Positions 44,816-53,293 of a stretch of 64,000 bases of DNA are shown here, piece after piece. The stretch's first letter is position 1, and every line of letters begins with the position of its first letter. A program made the position numbers and the translations under genes. The stretch lies in NCBI GenBank assembly GCA_947501805.1, contig CANMXJ010000008.1, forward strand, positions 62,001-126,000, given 5' to 3'. The notes beneath the pieces were generated by a model that saw nothing but the letters and a program-made list of their open reading frames with translations, was not told the DNA's origin and made no database searches. Origin of the DNA: an uncultured Sulfitobacter sp. GTDB lineage: Bacteria > Pseudomonadota > Alphaproteobacteria > Rhodobacterales > Rhodobacteraceae.

Positions 44816-45678
44816 CAGTCGTTTGCCCTCGGGAACAGGCCGCGCGGGCGGACGAGCAGGACCAGGAGGAAGGCGATGTGGCCCGCCAAAATCTGCCATT
44901 CGGGGTTGACCGCGGCACCAATGGTTTGCGCCACACCGATGATGATGCCACCCAGAAGCGTCCCCCAAAGCGACCCCAAACCGCCGATGATCACCGCTTC
45001 AAAAGCGTAGATCAGACGCGCAGGGCCGATGTTGGGATCGAAGTTCGCCCGCAACCCGAGATAAAGCGCGGCGATAGTAACGATGATCAGGGCGATGCCG
45101 GTTGCGATGGCAAAGATGTTGGCGGGCTTGATCCCCATTAGGCTCGCCGTTGTTGCGTCATCGGACGTAGCGCGAAAGGCGCGGCCCAGTTCCGTGCGGT
45201 AGAAAAGCTGGTTCAGCGCGATGATAACAAGGACGGCAGAGGCAAAGGTGAGCAGCGGCATAACGCCCAATGATATGGGACCCGCCTGAACCGACGCCGT
45301 GGTCAGTGCGCTGGTGGGCAGGCGTTGGCTATCGGCGGAGAAGGTTTCGAGCAGCGCGTTTTGCAGCGCGATAGACAGGCCGAAAGTGACCAGCAAGGGC
45401 GGTAGGATATCGTCGCCCAGCGTGCGGTTTAGCAGAAATTTTTGCAGCGCCCAGCCAAGGCAGAACATCACGGGCATGGCGACGGCGGCGGCCAGAAACG
45501 GCGGCAGGCCGAGCAGCGTGACCAACAGCAAAATCAGATAAGTGCCCATCACGATCAAATCGCCATGGGCAAGGTTCACCAGCCGCATGATCCCGAACAC
45601 AAGGCTGAGGCCGGCGGCGAAAAGCGCATAGAGACCACCCAGCAGAATACCTTGAATGATTGTATCAACCCAGATCAA
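44815..45678 (-). CDS. Liv-type ABC importer permease (LivH family)
   Basis: 287 residues with about eight hydrophobic segments and the LivH signatures GLYALFAAGLSLVFGIMRLVNLAHGDL (key part FGIMRLVNLAHGD) and RAFRATSDD. It overlaps the LivM and LivF genes by 3-4 bases. Confidence 0.88.
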   Translation of the reverse strand: MIWVDTIIQGILLGGLYALFAAGLSLVFGIMRLVNLAHGDLIVMGTYLILLLVTLLGLPPFLAAAVAMPVMFCLGWALQKFLLNRTLGDDILPPLLVTFGLSIALQNALLETFSADSQRLPTSALTTASVQAGPISLGVMPLLTFASAVLVIIALNQLFYRTELGRAFRATSDDATTASLMGIKPANIFAIATGIALIIVTIAALYLGLRANFDPNIGPARLIYAFEAVIIGGLGSLWGTLLGGIIIGVAQTIGAAVNPEWQILAGHIAFLLVLLVRPRGLFPRAND

Positions 45679-46382
45679 TGGCCTGCTCCGAAATAAGCGT
45701 CATGGATGGCATCGCGGCTGAGTGAGTCAGGTGTGCCGGACAGCGTCACGCGGCCCTCCATCATGCAATACACACGGTCGGCCACGGCCATGGCCTGCGC
45801 GATATCCTGTTCAACGACGATCAAGGATGCACCCGCCGCCTTGATTGCAGGGACGGCTTTGTAGATGTCCTTGATCACAACCGGAGCGAGGCCAAGGCTA
45901 ATTTCATCGCACAACAACACACGCGGATTGCTCATCAACCCGCGGCCGATGGCGACCATTTGCTGTTGTCCGCCAGAGAGTGCCGTACCCGGAGAATTGC
46001 GCCGTTCGCGCAGGATCGGGAACAGGTCATAGACGGTTTCAAGCGTCCAGTGACCGATCGTCTTGCGACCATAAGTGCCGATCAAGAGGTTTTCTTCAAC
46101 GCTCAGCGACGGGAACAACCTACGCCCTTCCGGCACCATGGCGACCCCTTGGGCCATGATCTCATCCGCTGGTCTTGTCCCGATGGCGGTGCCGTCAAAC
46201 ATCACTGCTTCTGCTGCGTTGTTCAGGACACCCGCGATGGACCGCATAAGCGTTGTCTTGCCCGCGCCATTGGCCCCGATAATGGCGATGGTCTCGTTCT
46301 CTGCCAGTTCGATATCGACGCCGAACAGCGCCTGAAAGTCGCCATAATGGGCGATGAGGTCACGGGTTTGCAGCAAGGCCAT
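45675..46382 (-). CDS. Liv-type ABC importer ATPase (LivF family)
   Basis: 235 residues, with Walker A GANGAGKTT, LivF-type VPEGRRLFPSLSVEENL, signature LSGGQQQM and Walker B LLCDEISLGLAP. Starts with a TGATG overlap with the LivG stop. Confidence 0.9.
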   Translation of the reverse strand: MALLQTRDLIAHYGDFQALFGVDIELAENETIAIIGANGAGKTTLMRSIAGVLNNAAEAVMFDGTAIGTRPADEIMAQGVAMVPEGRRLFPSLSVEENLLIGTYGRKTIGHWTLETVYDLFPILRERRNSPGTALSGGQQQMVAIGRGLMSNPRVLLCDEISLGLAPVVIKDIYKAVPAIKAAGASLIVVEQDIAQAMAVADRVYCMMEGRVTLSGTPDSLSRDAIHDAYFGAGH

Positions 46383-47101
46383 CAGACGTCGATTCCCAGA
46401 TAAATCTCGCGCACTTCGCGGCTGGCCATAATTTCATCTGGGTCGCCAAGGCCGATGACCTTGCCAAAATCCAGCACCAGCAGGCGTTCCACGACAGAAT
46501 TCAGTGCGTGCAGGACATGTTCGATCCAGATGATCGTGACGCCTTGGGCGTGGATATCCTTAATCGTCGCAATCAACGCCTGACATTCGCCCTCGGTAAG
46601 CCCGCCCGCGATTTCATCCAGCAGCAATAGTTTCGGCTGTGTCGCCATGGCACGCGCCAGTTCGAGGCGCTTGCGCTCCAAAAGCGAAAGCTGCCCTGCA
46701 GGCGTATTGGCGCGTCGGATGAGTTCGGTGCGTTCCAGCACATCGGCGCAATCGTCCCGCACCATGGCTTCGCTCATGTTCCGCCCATGGGTCGCGGCGA
46801 CCAGAAGGTTTTCGTAGACGGTCAATTTTTCAAATGGCTGCGGTATCTGGAAGGACCGCCCGATGCCGGTCAGGCACCGCTCCATCGCGGAGACCTTTGT
46901 CACATCGCGGCCCTCAAAATGAATGCTGCCTGCATCTGCGCGCAGGTTGCCGGTGATCAGGTTGAACAATGTCGATTTGCCCGCGCCATTCGGCCCGATG
47001 ATCCCCAGCGCCTGACCCTGCGGCACGTCAAAGCTCGCGCCGTCCGTGACGGTCAACGCGCCAAAGCTTTTGGAGACTGATGTGAGGGACAAGATGGACA
47101 T
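46382..47101 (-). CDS. Liv-type ABC importer ATPase (LivG family)
   Basis: 239 residues, with Walker A GPNGAGKST, the LivG-type IGRSFQIPQPFEKLTVYEN segment (key part GRSFQIPQPF), signature LSLLERKRLELARA (LSLLE replaces LSxGE) and Walker B LLLLDEIAGGL. It forms the ATPase pair with the LivF protein. Confidence 0.9.
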   Translation of the reverse strand: MSILSLTSVSKSFGALTVTDGASFDVPQGQALGIIGPNGAGKSTLFNLITGNLRADAGSIHFEGRDVTKVSAMERCLTGIGRSFQIPQPFEKLTVYENLLVAATHGRNMSEAMVRDDCADVLERTELIRRANTPAGQLSLLERKRLELARAMATQPKLLLLDEIAGGLTEGECQALIATIKDIHAQGVTIIWIEHVLHALNSVVERLLVLDFGKVIGLGDPDEIMASREVREIYLGIDV

Positions 47102-47171
47102 AAGGGTTTGATTTACTCAAAAAAGAAAACTGCTGCGCGGGGTGGGAGGGCTCCCGCGCAGCGCTGGACGG

Positions 47172-48446
47172 TCAGGAAATTTCTTCCATGGTACCGCCCG
47201 TGGGAATGTCGGGGTGATCGCTATTCTCAACGATTACCAGATCATAGCCGCCGCCGTCTTTCAGGCGCCATTGACCGCCGACCAACGGTGTCTTGGCGAC
47301 GTTCTGAGCCGCAAAGGGCGGCAACCCCGCGCCGTCAAAGGCGATGCGACCGACCATCGAAGCAAGCTGCGTTGCGGCAATGGCGGAGGTCACTTCATCA
47401 GGATCGCGGCTGTCTTCCACCCGGCCCATGACGTCTGCGGCCATCTCAAACAGGGCATGCACAAAGCCGATGGGCTGCGTCCACTGCTTGCCCGTCGCGG
47501 CGGTGTAGGCGCTGGCCAGATCACCTGCGGATTGACCTGTCAGTGAGGATGCGAAGGGATGCGTGGGGGACCACCACACTTCGGAGCTGAGGTTGTGCCC
47601 CTGATCGCCCAAAGCTTCGACCGCCTGCGGGAACAGGATCGCTTTGCCAATGCTGGCGGCCTTGGGGTTAAAGCCCTGCTGTTTGGCTTGGGTCCAGAAG
47701 GTCGTGAAATCAGGCGGGATCGGCACGCCCGTCACAATCTCGCAATTGGCGGCCTTAAACGCATTGATCTGGGCGCTGAAATCATCCGTCAGGTTCTGGT
47801 AACGGCCTGTGTCCGTCAGCGTGTAGCCCTGCGCGTCCAACACAGGCGGGAAGCCCACGTTTGAATCGCCCCATGCGTTGCCGTCACCGTCATTGGGGAA
47901 GATCGCGCCGACCTGCTTGTTGGTCTCCAACTGGTTCCACATGGCAGTGAAGACGGAAATCACATCTTCCAGTCCCCAGAAAAAGTGAAAGCTGAAGTCA
48001 AAGGGCTGCCAGCTGCCCGGATCGCCAGGGTTGCCTTGCTGGCCGATGAAATACGGTTGCCAAGGCGCGACGGTAGATATCACGGGGATCTCTTCGGCCT
48101 CGCAGGTGGTGGCAACGGGGTTCGTGGTTTCCGGCGTTGAGGCGACAAGCATCATGTCGATCTCGTCGTCGATGATCAGTTCCTTGGCAACCTCGGCGGC
48201 ACGGTTCGGGTTGGACTGGCTGTCTTTGACGATGACCTCGAAATTGGCACCCGCTTCGGATTTCAGGAAGCCGTCGATGATGAATTGATCAGCTTCCGAG
48301 AAGGCGGCAAGTGGGCCGGATTGCGGGCTGACATAGCCCAACCTGATCTTTGCCCCCTGCGCCAACGCGGGTGCGGCCAAGCCGCCGGCGGCAAGGGTAA
48401 GGCCCGAAGCGGCTGTGGATTTGAGTAATTTGCGGCGTGTAAACAT
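47172..48446 (-). CDS. Liv-type periplasmic substrate-binding protein
   Basis: 424 residues with a Tat-type signal (TRRKLLKS ... PALAQG) and the Leu/Ile/Val-binding-protein fold (IRLGYVSPQSGPLAAF, VIVKDSQSNPNRAAEVAKELI; key part DSQSNPNRAAEVA). Encoded between maleylacetate reductase and the permease/ATPase genes of the same operon. An aromatic ligand is inferred from context; binding proteins of this class are known for aromatic acids and phenols. Confidence 0.87.
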   Translation of the reverse strand: MFTRRKLLKSTAASGLTLAAGGLAAPALAQGAKIRLGYVSPQSGPLAAFSEADQFIIDGFLKSEAGANFEVIVKDSQSNPNRAAEVAKELIIDDEIDMMLVASTPETTNPVATTCEAEEIPVISTVAPWQPYFIGQQGNPGDPGSWQPFDFSFHFFWGLEDVISVFTAMWNQLETNKQVGAIFPNDGDGNAWGDSNVGFPPVLDAQGYTLTDTGRYQNLTDDFSAQINAFKAANCEIVTGVPIPPDFTTFWTQAKQQGFNPKAASIGKAILFPQAVEALGDQGHNLSSEVWWSPTHPFASSLTGQSAGDLASAYTAATGKQWTQPIGFVHALFEMAADVMGRVEDSRDPDEVTSAIAATQLASMVGRIAFDGAGLPPFAAQNVAKTPLVGGQWRLKDGGGYDLVIVENSDHPDIPTGGTMEEIS

Positions 48447-48470
48447 GATGTCCTCCCTGACGTCATTGGC

Positions 48471-49535
48471 TCAAGTAATTGGCGTATCCCCTGCCCATGC
48501 GGTTTGTAGCAATGCGCGGATATCGTTGCGCGTTACAGGTTGCGGATTGGGATATGGTTTTTGCGTTGCCAGATCAGCGGCGCGGTCCAGATCTTCTTCG
48601 CGCAGGCCCAGATCGCACAGGGCCAGCGGTGCCCCCATTTCCTTGGCAAACTTGTGCAGCGCCAGACCAGCGTTGTCACCGCCAAGCAGATCGCAAATTG
48701 GCTGCAATTCCGCCGCTGCTGCGCGCGCGTTGTAGGCGACGGCATGGGGCAGAACGATAGCATGGGTTTCGGCGTGGGGCAGGTCAAATGACCCACCAAG
48801 AGTGTGGCAGAGTTTGTGATGCAGGGCCATGCCGACCTGTCCCAGAACCGTTCCACAGGCCCATGCACCCCGTTGTGTGGCCTCGCGGGCGGCGAGGTCT
48901 GTAGGCGTGGCAATCACTTTGGGCAATCCGTCGGCAAACGCTCTGAGGCCCTCAATTGCCATCATCGTTGTATCTGTTGTCTGCTCTGTTGCGTAGAGGG
49001 CTTCGGCGGCATGGGCCATTGCGTTCAGAGCCGAGGTCACAGTCATCGCAACAGGCAGGGTTGTCACCAGTTCAGGATCATAGAGGATCACTTCGGGCAG
49101 GACGCTTGGGTGATTCAGGGTTGTCTTCACACCATTCTCGGTCTGTCCCAGAATGGATGTCGCTTCACTTCCGGCATAGGTGGTGGGGATCACGATTTGG
49201 GGCAGATCACTGCGATAGGCAATCGCCTTGCCCAAACCGATGGTAGAGCCGCCGCCAATCGCGATCAGGCAGTCTGCTTTTGTCTCTGCAACATGGGCCA
49301 TTGCGGCTTCGGTGACATGGACTGGTGTGTGCATTTCTGCCTTGCAAAATACGCCAACGGCCAGCGGTCCGAGCAGTTCTGCGATTTCCAGTGCCGCGTC
49401 GCTTTGATGGGGTGTCGAAAGGACCAGCGCGCGCGTCGCTCCCAAGCGGCGGGTTTCTTCGGCAACCGTTTTTCGAACAGCGCATCCGAATTGAACCCTT
49501 ACCGGCGGTGTCAGTGTGCGTGTGGCTCGTTGCAT
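48471..49535 (-). CDS. Maleylacetate reductase
   Basis: 354 residues, the usual length for this iron-alcohol-dehydrogenase-like enzyme. It has the nucleotide-binding IAIGGGSTIGLGKAIA motif, TYAGSEATSILGQTE and the metal/substrate histidines of HHKLCHTLGGSFDLPHAETHA (key part HHKLCHTLGGSFDLPHAE). It reduces maleylacetate to 3-oxoadipate with NAD(P)H, the step after hydroxyquinol cleavage. First gene of the minus-strand operon, 90 bases from the divergent LysR gene. Confidence 0.9.
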   Translation of the reverse strand: MQRATRTLTPPVRVQFGCAVRKTVAEETRRLGATRALVLSTPHQSDAALEIAELLGPLAVGVFCKAEMHTPVHVTEAAMAHVAETKADCLIAIGGGSTIGLGKAIAYRSDLPQIVIPTTYAGSEATSILGQTENGVKTTLNHPSVLPEVILYDPELVTTLPVAMTVTSALNAMAHAAEALYATEQTTDTTMMAIEGLRAFADGLPKVIATPTDLAAREATQRGAWACGTVLGQVGMALHHKLCHTLGGSFDLPHAETHAIVLPHAVAYNARAAAAELQPICDLLGGDNAGLALHKFAKEMGAPLALCDLGLREEDLDRAADLATQKPYPNPQPVTRNDIRALLQTAWAGDTPIT

Positions 49536-49625
49536 GTCACATCTTCCAGAGTTGCTTTTGTCTTTGATAAACGGCCAGAAATGATTGCTTGATCCAAATT
49601 TTGCCAGTCAATATACCCTAATGTT

Positions 49626-50576
49626 ATGAAAATTGACCCTAATCACCTTTGTATCCTTGCGGCGATCATAGATGCGGGTGGTTTGAGCGAGGGGGCTGTT
49701 GCAGTCAGCAAGTCTCAACCCAGCGTCTCGCGCACGATTGCCATGCTCGAAGCACGCCTTGGCGCGCGCCTTTTCGAGAAAGGCAGACGGCCCCTTAGAC
49801 CAACAGAACTGTGTCTTTCCTTGGCCGAACAAGGCAGGATCATCGCCCAAGCGAGCGAGACTGCGAGCCTGTCAGCAGCACATTATTCCAGAGGTAAATC
49901 CGGAACGGCACGGATCGCCGGTACGCCCATTTTCATGGATGGGGTTATCGCAAATATGATTGCCTCGTTTCAGGGGGCATTTCCAAAAGTCACCATCAAT
50001 CAGACTTATGGCTACATGGCGGAACTGACGGAACAATTGACCGCCGGGAACATTGATCTCGGGATTTGTCCGGTTAGCGCGGCATCTGTTCCGGCAGGCT
50101 TTGCCTTCAAGCCTTTGTTGCGCGGTCGTAACGTGATCGCCTGCGCGCCTTCGCATCCGCTCGCTCGCAAGTCGGCCTTCAAACTTGCAGATATTGCATC
50201 CTATCCCTGGATTGCCCCGCCAGCAGGCAGTCCGCTTTATTCCGATTTACGCGGTGCACTGGGGAGCATCGGGATTACCGATTTCAGGGTGAGTTTTACC
50301 GGTGGATCACTGGCCTCCATCTTGAGCGTCATGGCGGGATCGGAGTCGCTGACGGTTCTGCCCTATTCGGTTGTCTTTATGCAAAGTCATTCCAAGACCG
50401 TGACTGCGCTGCCCGTCAAATTGAAACATCCCGAACGTGAACTGGGTTTCCTGTGGCGTGAAGACCGTCCTGTCAGGCCAGCCGTGCAGCGATTTCGCAA
50501 GTATTTGGAAAGCGAGTTTCAGGTTTTGGCAAATCACATCGAACAAAAGGGACGCGCAGCAGTTTGGCGTGCCTAG
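49626..50576 (+). CDS. LysR-family regulator of the hydroxyquinol operon
   Basis: 316 residues with an N-terminal helix-turn-helix (SEGAVAVSKSQPSVSRTIAML; key part AVSKSQPSVSRTI) and a LysR effector domain. Divergent from maleylacetate reductase with a 90-base AT-rich gap, the classical arrangement for a LysR activator of an aromatic pathway. Effector not known. Confidence 0.87.
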   Translation: MKIDPNHLCILAAIIDAGGLSEGAVAVSKSQPSVSRTIAMLEARLGARLFEKGRRPLRPTELCLSLAEQGRIIAQASETASLSAAHYSRGKSGTARIAGTPIFMDGVIANMIASFQGAFPKVTINQTYGYMAELTEQLTAGNIDLGICPVSAASVPAGFAFKPLLRGRNVIACAPSHPLARKSAFKLADIASYPWIAPPAGSPLYSDLRGALGSIGITDFRVSFTGGSLASILSVMAGSESLTVLPYSVVFMQSHSKTVTALPVKLKHPERELGFLWREDRPVRPAVQRFRKYLESEFQVLANHIEQKGRAAVWRA

Positions 50577-50628
50577 AGCTGTGGAAAGCCGCACAACCTT
50601 GCCAGACCGATAGGCGATCATTACAATT

Positions 50629-50640
50629 TTGCCTCGGCAA
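50629..50640. promoter_or_regulatory. Short inverted repeat before the second LysR gene
   Basis: TTGCC-TC-GGCAA lies 19 bases before the start codon at 50660, in the 83-base gap between two LysR genes. It may be an autoregulatory site; short arms make chance occurrence possible. Confidence 0.25.
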
Positions 50641-50659
50641 TTCAATTTAGGCATACCTC

Positions 50660-51589
50660 ATGCAACTCCACCAGATCGAAGCCGTTGTGGCGATTACGGA
50701 AGCGGGCAGTTTTCGCAAGGCAGCAGAGGTTCTTGGCCGGACACAGCCGACGCTGACAAAGAGCATCAAGGCGCTGGAGGAGTCCGTCAATCTTGTGATC
50801 TTTGACCGCACGCCGCGTGGTGTGCAGCTGACCGAAGGTGGCGAGCGGCTGTACAAACGGGCCTGCACCATCATGGCTGATGTTCGTGCGATGGAAGACG
50901 AGGTCAAGCAGATGGCCGGTTTTGACGGCGGTCGGGTGCGCATCGGCGTGTCGCCCGTTGCGGGGGCCGTGATCATGCCGCGCGCCTTGAGGAAGTTCAG
51001 AAAACGATGGCCGCGCGTTGAGATCGAGTTGGTCAATGTGCTGTATCCCGATTCGGTCAGTCAGCTGCGTGAGGCCGCAATTGATATGGTTCTGGGGCCA
51101 ATTCCCATGCTGGACGCCTATGGCAGCGTGATCGTTGAGCGGCTTTTTGATATTGATATGGTGGTTGTCACCCATGCCTCAAATCCGCAGCGGAACAGCA
51201 CGCGGCTAGCTGATCTGGCCGAGGCGCAATGGATCATTCATGGCTCCAAAGAGGGGCCAAGCAGCATGTTCGCGGGTGCGTTCAGCGCGCGGTCCATACC
51301 GTTGCCAAAGGCATATACCAACTGTCATTCGCTGCCAGCGGTCATTGCCCTGATGGAGGAAACATCCGCGTTTTGCGTCCTGTCACAGCAGTTGTTCAAC
51401 ACAATTGCGCAAAGTCACGGCATCGTAGTTGTGCCCATCGAGGATCGTTTGCCACGTTTTCCGCTGTCGCTGGTCACCCAAAAGACGCGTCCACTGACGC
51501 CAGCGGCGAGTGACCTGGCGCAACACATCCGCCGCAGGGCCACCACTTTGGTGCAATCCGGGTATTCGAGCGATAGCCAAATGGAATAG
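50660..51589 (+). CDS. LysR-family regulator (GbpR/CbbR-like) of the sulfatase operon
   Basis: 309 residues. The helix-turn-helix segment (KAAEVLGRTQPTLTKSIKALEE; key part LGRTQPTLTKSI) and the effector domain with RVRIGVSPVAG place it in the galactose-binding-protein-regulator-like subgroup. It is encoded in the same direction just upstream of two sulfatase genes and is their likely regulator. Confidence 0.87.
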   Translation: MQLHQIEAVVAITEAGSFRKAAEVLGRTQPTLTKSIKALEESVNLVIFDRTPRGVQLTEGGERLYKRACTIMADVRAMEDEVKQMAGFDGGRVRIGVSPVAGAVIMPRALRKFRKRWPRVEIELVNVLYPDSVSQLREAAIDMVLGPIPMLDAYGSVIVERLFDIDMVVVTHASNPQRNSTRLADLAEAQWIIHGSKEGPSSMFAGAFSARSIPLPKAYTNCHSLPAVIALMEETSAFCVLSQQLFNTIAQSHGIVVVPIEDRLPRFPLSLVTQKTRPLTPAASDLAQHIRRRATTLVQSGYSSDSQME

Positions 51590-51657
51590 CAATGCGATAA
51601 AATATCTTGAAACGTAATCGCTTTCGATTGTCTCATAGAGGTTCGGGAGGGGTTAAG

Positions 51658-53265
51658 ATGAACGTATTGTGGATCATGTGCGATCAACTGCGATGGGACT
51701 ATCTGTCCTGCGCAGGTCACAAGACGTTGCAGACCCCGCATATTGATGCATTGGCGCAACGCGGTGTGCGTTTTGACCGCGCTTATGTGCAATCCCCGTT
51801 TTGCGGCCCCTCACGCATGTCCAGCTACACGGGCCGCTATTGCCGCTCACATGGATCGACGTGGAACGGTTTTCCCCTGCGCGTGGGCGAGCGGACTCTG
51901 GGCGACCATCTGCGCAAAATTGGCGTGCGGCCTGCAATTGTGGGCAAGACCCATATGATGCCGGACCGCGAAGGGATGGAGTGGCTGGGCATTGATCCTG
52001 AAGGCCCGATTGGCGTGACGATTGCCGAATGCGGGTTTGAGCCGTGGGAGCGCGACGACGGATTGCACCCATATGGCCCTTACAACACCAACCCCGATTA
52101 CAACGGCTATCTGCGCGATCAGGGGTTCGAGGGCGAAAACCCTTGGGAAGACTGGGCCAATTCGGGTGAGGATGATGCGGGCAGGCTGCTGAATGGTTGG
52201 TTGCTGAAACACTCCGACAAGGCCGCGCGCATCCCCGAAGAACATTCCGAAACCCCGTATATGACCAACCGCGCGATGGAGTTTATGGAGCAGGCGGGGG
52301 ATCAACCATGGCTGTGCCATCTGAGCTTTATCAAACCGCATTGGCCCTACATTGTGCCGGAACCCTACGCCAGCATGTACGGCCCCGATGATGTGCCAGA
52401 GGCGATCCGCACAGAGGCGGAACGCGAAAACGCCCATCCGGTTTTCAAAGCCTATATGGACACCAAGATTTGCCGCACCGTCAGTCAGGACAAGGTGCGC
52501 GAAGCGATCATTCCTGCCTACATGGGTTTGATTAAACAGGTTGACGACCATATGGGCCGCCTGTTCGCGTGGATGGAAGAACGCGGGCTGATGGACAACA
52601 CGATGATTGTCTTTACCTCGGATCATGGTGATTATTTGGGTGATCACTGGATGGGGGAGAAGGACTTGTTCCACGATCAATCGGTGCGCGTGCCGCTGAT
52701 CGTTTATGATCCCCGTGCAGAAGCCGACGCGACGCGAGGCTCCGTATCTGATGCGCTGGTTGAAGGGATTGATCTTGCGCCGACGTTCCTTGATTTCTTT
52801 GGCGGTGATGCCCTCCCGCATATCCTTGAGGGGCGAGACTTAACGCCGCTGTTGCACGCCAAGCCTGTCACATGGCGCGAGTATGCGATCAGCGAATATG
52901 ATTATGCCACACGTGAGGCGCGTCAGATCATCGGCAACCCGCAGGAAGACGCGCGGTTGATCATGATCTGCGATGCCCGCTGGAAATACGTGCATTGCGA
53001 AGGCTTTCGTCCGATGCTGTTCGATCTGGAAAGCGATCCGCAGGAATTGGTCGATCTAGGGGGGTCTCCTGATCATGTGGATGTCCGCCAGCGCCTGTCA
53101 GATGCCATCTTTGAATGGTCGCGCAAGCATCACAACCGGATCACGCTGACGCCTGAACGGATCGAACAAATGACGGGTCGTGAACCACCGGGCATCCTTA
53201 TCGGTATTTGGGATGAACAGCAGTTCGAGAACCAGTTTGGCAAACCATTTGAGGATCGGCCATGA
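51658..53265 (+). CDS. Type I sulfatase, CxPSR form
   Basis: 535 residues from the ATG at 51658, preceded by GGGAGGGG; no signal peptide, so cytoplasmic. The formylglycine site is C49 in CGPSR followed by SYTGR. Other sulfatase residues are MCDQLRWD (metal aspartates), KPHWPY and the TSDHGDYLGDHWMGEKD metal/substrate region (key part SDHGDYLGDHW). It hydrolyses sulfate (or phosphate/phosphonate) esters. It is a close paralogue of the next gene. The substrate is not readable. A formylglycine-generating enzyme is not in the window. Confidence 0.86.
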   Translation: MNVLWIMCDQLRWDYLSCAGHKTLQTPHIDALAQRGVRFDRAYVQSPFCGPSRMSSYTGRYCRSHGSTWNGFPLRVGERTLGDHLRKIGVRPAIVGKTHMMPDREGMEWLGIDPEGPIGVTIAECGFEPWERDDGLHPYGPYNTNPDYNGYLRDQGFEGENPWEDWANSGEDDAGRLLNGWLLKHSDKAARIPEEHSETPYMTNRAMEFMEQAGDQPWLCHLSFIKPHWPYIVPEPYASMYGPDDVPEAIRTEAERENAHPVFKAYMDTKICRTVSQDKVREAIIPAYMGLIKQVDDHMGRLFAWMEERGLMDNTMIVFTSDHGDYLGDHWMGEKDLFHDQSVRVPLIVYDPRAEADATRGSVSDALVEGIDLAPTFLDFFGGDALPHILEGRDLTPLLHAKPVTWREYAISEYDYATREARQIIGNPQEDARLIMICDARWKYVHCEGFRPMLFDLESDPQELVDLGGSPDHVDVRQRLSDAIFEWSRKHHNRITLTPERIEQMTGREPPGILIGIWDEQQFENQFGKPFEDRP

Positions 53266-53293
53266 CCCTACCACGCAAGAGTGAGACCTGATC

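Noticed and set aside
42003..44951. Apparent 982-codon fusion of the FAD hydroxylase with upstream sequence
   Set aside because: The upstream 390 codons are the wrong frame of the LivM permease gene and read as arginine/cysteine-rich nonsense; the hydroxylase starts at 43757 behind AAGGA.
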